DNA of 32,388 nt, taken from assembly GCA_023395615.1 (NCBI GenBank), contig JAEWYP010000052.1, forward strand, positions 1-32,388, given 5' to 3'. Made by a program: the position numbers and the translations under genes. This document shows positions 1 to 7,415 of this stretch, one piece after another. The stretch's first letter is position 1, and every line of letters begins with the position of its first letter. The notes under the pieces were generated by a model. That model worked only from the letters and a program-made list of their open reading frames with translations, was not told where the DNA came from and searched no databases. Origin of the DNA: Bacillota bacterium (lineage in GTDB: Bacteria; Bacillota; Clostridia; Christensenellales; Aristaeellaceae).

Positions 1-2007
1 GTGCGCCTGCTGAACCTTTCCCCAAAAGAATTGCCCGACCCGGAGGACAGCCGCTGGTTCCGCCTGCTGGAATTACAGCTTTCCGGCCAGAACCAGGACG
101 ACAACTGCGGCAGCAAACACACGGGCACCCAGCCGGGCAGCCTGCTGCGCTATGCCGGGCACGAAGTGTCCCGCAACCGCCTCGGGGCCAGGGTGGAGGT
201 GCGCCAGCGCTGGAAGGGCCTCACCGCCGTGAGCCATTTCCAGTTCTACGACGGCGTATGCGCCGTGCGCAGTTGGACGGAGCTGACCAGCGCCGAAACG
301 GAAACCGTGCATCCGGTGGAGTATCTCTCCTCGTTCCGGCTGACCGGGCTTCTGCGGGACGGGGCGCTGTTTTGCGGCCACAACCGCTTGCTGCATATCC
401 CCCACCACACCTGGTACGCCGAGGCGCAATGGCAAACCGAAACGCTGACGGCGCAGGGCGCAAGCCCGATATTTGAGCAGGCGGGCGACCATTTTTCCAT
501 GAAGCGCGCGGCGCTTTCTTCCAACGGCACATGGCCCGCAGGTGAACACCTGCCCATGGGGGCGCTCAGCGACGCGCAGACCGGCGATACCGTCGCCTGG
601 CAAATTGAAACCGCCGGTTCCTGGAACTGGGAGCTTTCGGCGCTGGAAGGACAGCCCTATCTGGCGCTTTCCGGCCCAAGCCTTCAGGAAAACAGCTTTG
701 TAAAGCTGCTGAAACCCGGCGAAACCTTCGTGTCCGTGCCCTGCGCCCTGTCGTGGGGCGACGGGTTCGGCAGCGCCATCCAGCAGCTTACGCTGTACCG
801 GCGGCGCATCCGCCGGCCTAATGCGGATAACACCCACCCCAGCGTAATCTATAACGATTACATGAACTGCCTCTGGGGCGACCCCACCACCGAAAAAGAG
901 CTGCCCCTCATCAAAGCCGCGGCGGATGCGGGCTGCAAATACTACTGTGTGGATTGCGGCTGGTATTCCGACGGCCCGTGGTGGGACGGCGTGGGCGAGT
1001 GGCTACCCAGCAAGGCCCGTTTCCCGGAAGGGATTCGCTTCGTGCTGGACCAGATTCGCGTGCACGGCATGGTGCCCGGCCTGTGGCTGGAGCTGGAAGT
1101 GATGGGCACGCAGTGCCCGCTTGCGAAAACCGTACCGCCCACGTGGTTTTTCCAGCGCAACGGCCACCCCATCATCTGCCGCAGCCGCTATCAGCTGGAT
1201 TTTCGCAACCCGGAGGTGCTCCGCCACGCCGACCGCGTGATCGACCGGCTGGTGGACGAGTACGGCGTGGGCTATATCAAGATGGATTATAACATCAACG
1301 CGGGGGTAGGCACCGACTATCAGGCGGACAGCGTGGGCGAAGGCCTGCTTTCCCATACCCGCGCCTATCTGGAGTGGCTGGACCGCGTGTTGGCCCGCCA
1401 CCCGCAACTGGTGATTGAAAACTGCGGCAGCGGCGGCATGCGCATGGAATATTCGCTGCTGTCCCGGTTAAGCATCCAGTCCGTGACCGACCAGACCGAC
1501 TACCGTAAAATGGCGGCCATCGCCTGCAACTGCCCCACAGCAGTCACGCCGGAGCAGGCAGCCATCTGGAGCTATCCCCTGCCGGACGGGGACGAGGAAG
1601 AAACGATTTTCAACATGGTCAACGCCCTGTTGCTGCGTGTGCACCAGAGCGGCTTTCTGCCCCGGCTGTCTCCCGCGCGGCAGGCGCTGGTTACGGAAGG
1701 GCTGGCCTGCCACAAGGCGATCTGCGAGCGCACCAAAACCGGGTTGCCTTTCTGGCCCATCGGACTTGGCAGTTTCGCTTCGCCATTTCTGGCGCTGGGC
1801 ATGGATTGCGGCGATACGCTCTATCTGGCCGTGTGGCACGTACACGGAACTGAAAACGAAATCGAGCTGCCTCTGCCGGGCCGCACTGTGAAACGCGTGC
1901 GCTGCCTCTATCCCGAGGCGCGCCCCGTGCCTGCCGAATGGGTAAACGATACGTTGCGCGTTTCCCTTGCGCCGCTGACCGCGCGGGTCTTTGAGCTGAA
2001 AGTATAA
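1..2007 (+). CDS. Alpha-galactosidase, GH36 family (probably 5'-partial)
   Basis: Hydrolyses terminal alpha-1,6-galactosides such as raffinose and melibiose; no signal peptide is visible, so probably cytoplasmic. The N-terminal part (about residues 1-250) looks like the beta-supersandwich of GH36, followed by the catalytic barrel. Landmarks: YIKMDYN with the likely nucleophile D429, ENCGSGGMRM at residues 473-482, and SVTDQTDY with D497 as likely acid/base. The C-terminal ~80 residues look like the usual small beta domain. The frame is open from base 1, which happens to be GTG, and no ribosome binding site can be seen; 668 residues is shorter than the usual ~720-740, so the true start probably lies upstream of the window. 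A strong terminator follows. Family assignment is confident; substrate is inferred. Confidence 0.9.
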   Translation: MRLLNLSPKELPDPEDSRWFRLLELQLSGQNQDDNCGSKHTGTQPGSLLRYAGHEVSRNRLGARVEVRQRWKGLTAVSHFQFYDGVCAVRSWTELTSAETETVHPVEYLSSFRLTGLLRDGALFCGHNRLLHIPHHTWYAEAQWQTETLTAQGASPIFEQAGDHFSMKRAALSSNGTWPAGEHLPMGALSDAQTGDTVAWQIETAGSWNWELSALEGQPYLALSGPSLQENSFVKLLKPGETFVSVPCALSWGDGFGSAIQQLTLYRRRIRRPNADNTHPSVIYNDYMNCLWGDPTTEKELPLIKAAADAGCKYYCVDCGWYSDGPWWDGVGEWLPSKARFPEGIRFVLDQIRVHGMVPGLWLELEVMGTQCPLAKTVPPTWFFQRNGHPIICRSRYQLDFRNPEVLRHADRVIDRLVDEYGVGYIKMDYNINAGVGTDYQADSVGEGLLSHTRAYLEWLDRVLARHPQLVIENCGSGGMRMEYSLLSRLSIQSVTDQTDYRKMAAIACNCPTAVTPEQAAIWSYPLPDGDEEETIFNMVNALLLRVHQSGFLPRLSPARQALVTEGLACHKAICERTKTGLPFWPIGLGSFASPFLALGMDCGDTLYLAVWHVHGTENEIELPLPGRTVKRVRCLYPEARPVPAEWVNDTLRVSLAPLTARVFELKV

Positions 2008-2018
2008 CCACAGACAAA

Positions 2019-2076
2019 GCGCCCCCGAACCCGTAACGGCCAATACGCCGTGGGTTCGGGGGCGTTCTTTGTTTTT
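2019..2076 (+). terminator. Intrinsic terminator after the alpha-galactosidase
   Basis: A 13-bp GC-rich stem (2020-2032 with 2052-2064) carries an inner ACGGC/GCCGT helix and is followed by a T-rich run at 2065-2076. It lies between convergent genes and could also slow minus-strand transcription from the ABC operon, though the T-rich side favours the plus strand. Confidence 0.85.
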
Positions 2077-2085
2077 GTGAAATGA

Positions 2086-2880
2086 TTATACCTTTAAGTC
2101 CCGGCGGGTAAAGCGCAGGTAGGCCAGCGCCGTAAACGCGGTGATCAGCACAACGCTGAGCAGGGCATACGGGGCGCTCAGCCCCTGACTGTTCCCCACA
2201 ATCGCCCGCGCGTCAAAGTAGGAAAAAGGCGTAAAGACTTTCATCCATCCGATATGCCCGTTGAGGTCAACAGCGACGGATACAAGGTAGGCCGCCAGCA
2301 GCACGCCGGCCGCCGCGCCCGCGGCCACTTTGGGGCTGGCCACGATCCCAGCGGCGGCAGCCCCCAGCGCCAGAAATACCAGCTGCACCAGCAGCATTCC
2401 CAGGGCCAGCGTAAGCACGGTGCCCGTGGCGCTTTCGTTAAAAGTGCGAAGCATCACCAGCGCCGAGGCCGTATTGACCGCGTTGAGCAGCGCGACCTGT
2501 GTAAACGCCGCCAGCAGCTTCGCCGTAAGCACCTTCCCCCGGGAGGCGGGTTTGGCGTACAGGAACTCGGTCACATGGTCCCGTTCCTCACGCGACACAC
2601 CCACCGCGCCAAGCATCACGGCGTGCACCGCCGCCAGCAGCACCAGATAGGGAACCATCATCCCGTAAAAACCCAAAGCGGTCGTAAAATCCAGCGCGCC
2701 CACGCCCAGCATGCTTTTCAGGCCTGCGGGCAGTTGCGCCATTAGGACCGTCATCCCCAGCGCGTCGCCCCCCATGGCCGCAAACTTGCTGGCGGACGCC
2801 GCGATAAACACAACCAACCCAAGGCACCACCAGAACAGCGGGCGAAACCCGGTTTTCATTTCCCTGCGATAGATGTTCAC
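2086..2880 (-). CDS. ABC-2 type transporter permease (second of two)
   Basis: Membrane subunit of an ABC exporter, paralogous to the gene just upstream: both begin with the same pattern (NIYRREMKTGFRP here, MNVYLRELKTWRKN there) and carry the same E-R/T-T-D/E-FL-PA/V-SRG-VLTAKLLA segment in the middle, including REERDHVTEFLYAKPASRG here. About six hydrophobic segments are visible. The start is GTG at 2880, 8 bases after an AGGAGG site and 16 bases past the upstream stop; the longer open frame reaching 2997 would run into the previous gene and has no good ribosome binding site. 264 residues. Transported substrate is unknown; it may be a drug or peptide, or the pair may serve a resistance or membrane-stress role. 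Confidence 0.85.
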   Translation of the reverse strand: MNIYRREMKTGFRPLFWWCLGLVVFIAASASKFAAMGGDALGMTVLMAQLPAGLKSMLGVGALDFTTALGFYGMMVPYLVLLAAVHAVMLGAVGVSREERDHVTEFLYAKPASRGKVLTAKLLAAFTQVALLNAVNTASALVMLRTFNESATGTVLTLALGMLLVQLVFLALGAAAAGIVASPKVAAGAAAGVLLAAYLVSVAVDLNGHIGWMKVFTPFSYFDARAIVGNSQGLSAPYALLSVVLITAFTALAYLRFTRRDLKV

Positions 2881-2896
2881 CGTGCCGTTCCTCCTT

Positions 2897-3688
2897 TCAG
2901 GCGCGCAGGTCACGCCGCAGAAAACCCGCGTACGCAGCCAGCACACATCCGCCCGTGAGCACGCAGGCCGCCAGCACGAAGGACGGCCGGTAGGCAAGGC
3001 GCATCAGGATATTCAGGGTATCGAAGTATTTAAAGGGTGCAAGATAATACAGTTCCGGCCGATCCAGCGCGGCTGCCGCCATGCCGATGACGAAGAACCC
3101 GAACACCGTGCTTAGCGCTACCGGCAGGGGCGAGCGGATGCGGGGGGCAAGCGCCCCGATGCAGAAACCCATTGCCAGAAACATAACCTGTTCAAAGTAA
3201 AACGTAAGCGAAATCAACAGGAACGGCCTGAAATCGAACGCTCCACCCGCCGCGTGGGCCATGCCGGCGGATACGCCGAGGAAGACCGCGCTGGTAACCG
3301 TTACACAGGTAAACACCGCAAGCAGTTTGGCGGTCAGCACCCGACCGCGCGTTACCGGGCGGGTCAGCAGGAAATCCGTGGTTTTTCCGGCGGTTTCACG
3401 CCCCATCGCGGACAGCCCCAGCATCATCGCCTGCACCGCGCCGCACAGGGTGAGGAAGGTAATGACGAACGCGTAAAACCCGTTGACCGAGCCGATCGTA
3501 TCCGCGGACAGGCCGAACGCCGCTTGCAGCGCCGGGGGAAAGCGATTCAGCATTTCCTGCAGCGGGGCCACGTTCTGCGCAAACGTCGGATACATCCAAA
3601 ACAGGAACAGGGTGCCAACGCACAGCGCGGCGATCCACAGGGCGGTGTTCTTCCGCCAGGTTTTCAGCTCCCGGAGGTAGACGTTCAT
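2897..3688 (-). CDS. ABC-2 type transporter permease (first of two)
   Basis: Hydrophobic 263-residue protein with about six membrane segments, starting MNVYLRELKTWRKN and ending with the cytoplasmic tail GFLRRDLRA, matching the YLRFTRRDLKV tail of its downstream paralogue. The segment GRETAGKTTDFLLTRPVTRG before GRVLTAKLLA is typical of ABC-2 permeases that pair with a separate ATPase. It begins 13 bases after the stop of the ATPase gene behind an AAAGGGGGTG site. The two permeases would make a heterodimeric channel with the ATPase. Substrate not determinable. Confidence 0.87.
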   Translation of the reverse strand: MNVYLRELKTWRKNTALWIAALCVGTLFLFWMYPTFAQNVAPLQEMLNRFPPALQAAFGLSADTIGSVNGFYAFVITFLTLCGAVQAMMLGLSAMGRETAGKTTDFLLTRPVTRGRVLTAKLLAVFTCVTVTSAVFLGVSAGMAHAAGGAFDFRPFLLISLTFYFEQVMFLAMGFCIGALAPRIRSPLPVALSTVFGFFVIGMAAAALDRPELYYLAPFKYFDTLNILMRLAYRPSFVLAACVLTGGCVLAAYAGFLRRDLRA

Positions 3689-3701
3689 CCGGACACCCCC
3701 T

Positions 3702-4577
3702 TTACTGATAATAGTGCAGGAAGATTTCTTCCAGATCGGGTTCCTCCACCGTCAGGTTTTCCAGGTCCAACCCAGCCAGCCGCTGTGTAAGCCCGTTCAC
3801 GCTGCCGCGGTAGATAAAGGTAACGGCGTTGTCGCGCACGGCCAGATCGGCCACGCCCTCCAGCGCAAACGCGCCTTCAGGCACGGGGCCGCGGGTTTCC
3901 AGCGCCACTTTTTTATAACCGTTCTCCTGCAACATGCCAACGCTGGCCATATCCACAATGCGCCCTTCCCGGATGATCGCCACGCGGTCGCAAAGTTTGC
4001 GCACCTCGCTTAACACATGGGAAGAAAACAGCACCGCCGCGCCCTTGCGGTTTTCTTCCTTCAGCAGTTCGAAAAACCGTTGCTGAATCAGCGGATCCAG
4101 CCCGGAGGTCGGTTCGTCCAGGATCAGCAGTTTCGGCTCGTGCAGCAATGCCTGCGCGATGCCCACCTTTTTACGGTTGCCGAAAGACAGGTCGTCGATT
4201 TTCTTTTTCAGGTCCAGGTCCAGCCGCTCGGCCAGCTCCGCGATGCGGCGCGAGCAATCCCTGTGGTAAAAACTGGCGGAGTATTCCAGCAGCTCTTTTA
4301 CGCGCATCCCGTCGTAATAAAACACTTCGCTGGGCAGATACCCCACGTTCTGGGCAATTTCCGGCGCGAAGCGGACACAGTCCTTCCCAAAGATCGTCGC
4401 GCTGCCCCCCGTGGGGCGGATCAGCGCCAGCAGCGTGCGGATGGTAGTGGATTTGCCCGCGCCGTTCGGGCCGATAAAGCCGAAGATTTCCCCGGGCTCC
4501 ACGGTAAAGCTTACGTCCTCGATTCCGCGGGCGCTGCCATAATACTTTTTCAGGTTTTTCACTTCCACGATGCTCAC
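3702..4577 (-). CDS. ABC transporter ATP-binding protein
   Basis: Cytoplasmic ATPase of the exporter. Walker A GPNGAGKST at residues 36-44, signature-like LSFGNRKK in place of LSGGQ (common in this permease-linked family), Walker B LLILDEPTSGLDP, and the switch histidine in LFSSHVLSEV. The C-terminal ~70 residues after the ATPase core form the extra domain usual for drug or antibiotic exporter ATPases of the CcmA group. The start is GTG at 4577, nine bases after GGGAGGGG. First gene of a three-gene operon with the two permeases. No GntR regulator gene lies beside it, although such operons often have one. Confidence 0.92.
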   Translation of the reverse strand: MSIVEVKNLKKYYGSARGIEDVSFTVEPGEIFGFIGPNGAGKSTTIRTLLALIRPTGGSATIFGKDCVRFAPEIAQNVGYLPSEVFYYDGMRVKELLEYSASFYHRDCSRRIAELAERLDLDLKKKIDDLSFGNRKKVGIAQALLHEPKLLILDEPTSGLDPLIQQRFFELLKEENRKGAAVLFSSHVLSEVRKLCDRVAIIREGRIVDMASVGMLQENGYKKVALETRGPVPEGAFALEGVADLAVRDNAVTFIYRGSVNGLTQRLAGLDLENLTVEEPDLEEIFLHYYQ

Positions 4578-4621
4578 GGCGCAGTTCCCCTCCCTTTTTA
4601 CGTTCCGTACAAGACAGGCAC

Positions 4622-4650
4622 ATCGTACGCCCGCGCGGGCGTATCGTCAA
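4622..4650 (-). promoter_or_regulatory. Promoter of the ABC exporter operon
   Basis: On the minus strand: -35 TTGACG (4645-4650), 17-base spacer, -10 TACGAT (4622-4627). It sits about 45 bases ahead of the GTG start of the ATPase gene. The spacer is almost entirely filled by a perfect palindrome listed separately. Confidence 0.7.
4626..4643. promoter_or_regulatory. 18-base perfect palindrome inside the ABC promoter (putative operator)
   Basis: TACGCCCGCGCGGGCGTA reads the same on both strands and lies between the -35 and -10 boxes, touching the -10. Such placement is typical of repressor operators. The regulator is not encoded next to it. Confidence 0.55.
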
Positions 4651-4721
4651 CGGAAGCCGTTTCAAAACCGCGTTTTTCAGATTAAACGGCACCGGCGGGT
4701 GTTCAGACCGCAGGCAACAAG

Positions 4722-4793
4722 CCCATACTCCGTCGCTTTGTCGTCGCAGGCTGCGCTGCCGCTTGCCTGCTCGCTTCGCTCCTCCCCTATGGG
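4722..4793. other. Imperfect inverted-repeat segment between the glycosyltransferase stop and the ABC promoter
   Basis: Bounded by CCCATA and TATGGG, with a nested GCAGGC/GCCTGC pair (4746-4751, 4765-4770) and a further GCAGGCAA/TTGCCTGC pair starting at 4710. The arms in between are C/T-rich and do not pair well. It might be a decayed palindromic unit or the 3' hairpin of the minus-strand gene ending at 4798. No coding potential is convincing here. Confidence 0.3.
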
Positions 4794-4797
4794 TCGC

Positions 4798-6441
4798 TCA
4801 CGGCGATGCCGTGGCGCACTGGGCACGCGCTTCCCTTCGGTGCCTTCGCGGCAGGCACAGGCGCTCCGCCCCCAGCGCGGTCAGCACCGTAAACAGCGGC
4901 GTAAACAGGTACAGGTATCGCGGCCACACCTCGAACAGCAGCAGATAGCACAGCGCCCCGAAAAGCGTCAGCGCCAGCGCCGCCGTTACCCGGTTCCGTC
5001 CGGCGCGGCCAAACAGCGCCGCGAGGCAAAGCAGGAGTACCCCCATCCACATCAGTTGCGCAAAGGTAGTCCACAGGGGGTTGAGCGCGCCGTTTTTATA
5101 GTATACGGCCCGCAGAAAACGGCTGAGCGCATCGCCGCGCGCGGGTTTGGACAGCGTGAGATAGCTCTGGTTGGCGGCCAGCGAGCCGTCCGAAAAAGCC
5201 TTATACGCCTTGACCGAAAAGAAGAAAAGATTCTGCCCGAACGTGCGGCCGCTTACCCGCTCCCACGCGCGCGCCAGATTAGCCTGCCGCCGCAGGGCCA
5301 GCGTGGGGAACGAGGAAGAATACGCCACGTCCTCCGGCGAGTGCCCGCCGTAGGTTTCCCCGTTCATCCCCAGCATCAGGTAATGGGTCTCGCTTAACTG
5401 CTCCTGCGGCTGAGCCGAACCCGCCAGATACGCGGTGGCCTTCGCCTGCCACAGCGCCGCCGGGGCCGCGCCAAGCGCCACGGCAAGGCAGACCGTGCCC
5501 GCCCGCCGCCACCACGCACGGTTCCAACTCCCGCGGCGCAGCGCGCCCAAAACCGAGACAAGCAATAATGCAAGCAGAAAAATCAGCGCCGTCGGCTTGA
5601 TCGACGCGCCGAAAAAGCATACGAACGAAACCGCCAGCCATTTGACGAACGGCTTTTTCACACGCAGCCACAGATACAGCGCCAGCGCCGGAAACAGAAT
5701 GGAAAACGCGTCGGTGTACGGCACCGTCGCCGTGAGAGACAGGGCGATCCAGAACGTGCCCAGAAAAAGCGTGCCCAGCCGCGCAAACCGGCTGGGGGTC
5801 AGCCGCCACACGCACAGGGCGGCAAACAGGCACGCCAGATTCACCATCAGCTCGCCGGTATAGGGCAACACCGCGTAAGGCACCGCCAGCCCCAACCTGC
5901 CCGCCGCCCACAGCGGAACCGCCAGCAGCAGCGTAAGCGGCGCGTTATTAGGGCACAGGCGGAAGGAATCCCCGTTAAACGGCTGACCTGTTGCAATCTG
6001 CCCGGCGGCTTCGTACACGCTTTGCACATCCCAGCCAGGGTAGAACCAGACGCTACGCGCCACGACCAGCTGAACGATCAGAAGTAACGCGGCCCACACA
6101 AACGGCAGCCGCCGCCAGAACCCGGTAGGGTACGGCCGGGCGGCGAAACGCACCCGCAGAACGGCCAGCAGCGCCAGCATCGCCGCCGCCAGAAGGAGTA
6201 AAGCAATGTTCGGAAGTAATGCGTTTTGCGAATAAGCAAAGGAGAAACTCGCTTGCCCCAGCGTTACCAGCCCAAGCACGACCGCGAGCACAACGCCCAC
6301 AGCAACGCAGCAGACGGCGTATCGCCGTTTGCCGGCTTTGTCGCGCAAATCCTCCGCCATCCGCTCCAATCCTCCGCCCTGTTCTTCGTCCTGTCCTTCG
6401 GTACGCTCTTCTTTCCGTCGCAAGTCTTTCTCTGTGGTCAT
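4798..6441 (-). CDS. Integral membrane protein, GT-C/GT39-like glycosyltransferase candidate
   Basis: 547 residues with about 11-12 hydrophobic segments after a charged cytoplasmic N-terminus (about residues 1-40, rich in E, R and Q). The first extracytoplasmic loop contains WFYPGWDVQSVYEAA, the position of the catalytic acidic residue in polyprenyl-phosphate-sugar GT-C enzymes, and a later loop contains ATVPYTDAFSILFP. These features suggest transfer of a sugar from a lipid carrier to a cell-envelope acceptor, but no subfamily-specific motif is certain. The start at 6441 has only a weak purine stretch ahead of it; an internal ATG at 6360 preceded by CGGAGGA is a good alternative and would remove the charged leader. 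Monocistronic as far as can be seen. Confidence 0.6.
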   Translation of the reverse strand: MTTEKDLRRKEERTEGQDEEQGGGLERMAEDLRDKAGKRRYAVCCVAVGVVLAVVLGLVTLGQASFSFAYSQNALLPNIALLLLAAAMLALLAVLRVRFAARPYPTGFWRRLPFVWAALLLIVQLVVARSVWFYPGWDVQSVYEAAGQIATGQPFNGDSFRLCPNNAPLTLLLAVPLWAAGRLGLAVPYAVLPYTGELMVNLACLFAALCVWRLTPSRFARLGTLFLGTFWIALSLTATVPYTDAFSILFPALALYLWLRVKKPFVKWLAVSFVCFFGASIKPTALIFLLALLLVSVLGALRRGSWNRAWWRRAGTVCLAVALGAAPAALWQAKATAYLAGSAQPQEQLSETHYLMLGMNGETYGGHSPEDVAYSSSFPTLALRRQANLARAWERVSGRTFGQNLFFFSVKAYKAFSDGSLAANQSYLTLSKPARGDALSRFLRAVYYKNGALNPLWTTFAQLMWMGVLLLCLAALFGRAGRNRVTAALALTLFGALCYLLLFEVWPRYLYLFTPLFTVLTALGAERLCLPRRHRREARAQCATASP

Positions 6442-6739
6442 TTCTTTCGCTGTTCAGTCGGAAAAAACCTGCCGGCACGGGCCGGGAGGCAACGGAGAAG
6501 CCCCCTGTTCTACTGTTGGCAATGATCCGGGATTCATTTGATCTCACGGGTCTTTGCGTTCCCCGCATCATTGAGAATGGATCTGCGCATTGTCTGCCCG
6601 ATTTCCCCTGTCTGCGATGGCGCCTCACAGTTGTGTGCTCTCTATGAAATAAACGCGGTTTGATCCACGCCATAGGATCATACACGCTTCCGCAGGATCA
6701 TCCGTCGCGGGCTGTGAACGATCACGTGCAAGGCTTGGC
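6442..6739. other. Intergenic stretch, nothing recognised
   Basis: Nearly 300 bases between the minus-strand secreted-protein gene and the membrane glycosyltransferase gene. I see no convincing terminator hairpin with a T-run and no clear -35/-10 pair, so I cannot say whether the two are co-transcribed. Open frames here are short and lack ribosome binding sites. Confidence 0.5.
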
Positions 6740-7399
6740 TCACTCGTATACAATATCGTCCAGATAGAAGGTAATACTGTTGCGCCCGCTGTTTTTCGCG
6801 GCGCTTGTAGCCCAGCCGAACCCGCCCAGCACATAGCTTAAGTCGCAGCCCTTCAGGTCGATCGTGTACTGCGTCCATTCCTTGTTCATCGTCAGGTATT
6901 TCGTGCTTTGCTTGGGGCTGCTGTCGGGATAGGGATATGCGGCCTGCGTAGCGCCGGTCTGGGAGTCGCGCCCAATCCCCAGGCAAAAGAACTGCACCTT
7001 TTCGCCGCCCTCGTCACCGCGAGCCCAGAAAGTCAGCTTGCTGTACTGGGACAGGTCCAACCCGGCGTTTGGGACTGTGCCCCAGTTTTCTACAAGCGCT
7101 TCCTCCTCCGGCGATACGACGCCGTTTTGAAAATACCAGCCGCCCCAGTTGTCGGTTCGCACTTCAAACTGGCACTGGATGGCCGTGCTGCCGCTATGGA
7201 CGTTTTCCGTGTCCTGTTCGTTCATGGCCGACAGGTAGGCCAGCCCGCCGTTTGAAAAGAAGGCTGCCTTATAGAAGAAGTGGTTGTCCGGGTTGTCATA
7301 ATCGGAGTACACAACCAGCTGATCCGATGCCTGAGCCGCCCCTGCCATCAGCAGAACGGTCAGCAGCGCGGCGAGCGTTCCAAGGGTGAACTTTTTCAT
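6740..7399 (-). CDS. Secreted jelly-roll (carbohydrate-binding-like) protein
   Basis: 219 residues. A clear Sec signal peptide (MKKFTLGTLAALLTVLLMAG) probably ends at AQA/SD around residue 24. The mature part is rich in aromatic residues and glycine and has the run of motifs seen in beta-jelly-roll modules related to CBM11 and similar sugar-binding domains: NWGGWYFQNG, LSQYSKLTFWARGDEGGEKV, WTQYTIDLKGCDLSYVLGGF and a terminal ITFYLDDIVYE. No catalytic domain is attached, and no sortase or dockerin signal is seen. It starts 16 bases after the stop of the TIR-LRR gene, behind GGGGAGG, so the two are almost certainly one transcript. Sugar binding is inferred from resemblance only. Confidence 0.7.
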   Translation of the reverse strand: MKKFTLGTLAALLTVLLMAGAAQASDQLVVYSDYDNPDNHFFYKAAFFSNGGLAYLSAMNEQDTENVHSGSTAIQCQFEVRTDNWGGWYFQNGVVSPEEEALVENWGTVPNAGLDLSQYSKLTFWARGDEGGEKVQFFCLGIGRDSQTGATQAAYPYPDSSPKQSTKYLTMNKEWTQYTIDLKGCDLSYVLGGFGWATSAAKNSGRNSITFYLDDIVYE

Positions 7400-7415
7400 G
7401 GCGGTACCTCCCCTG

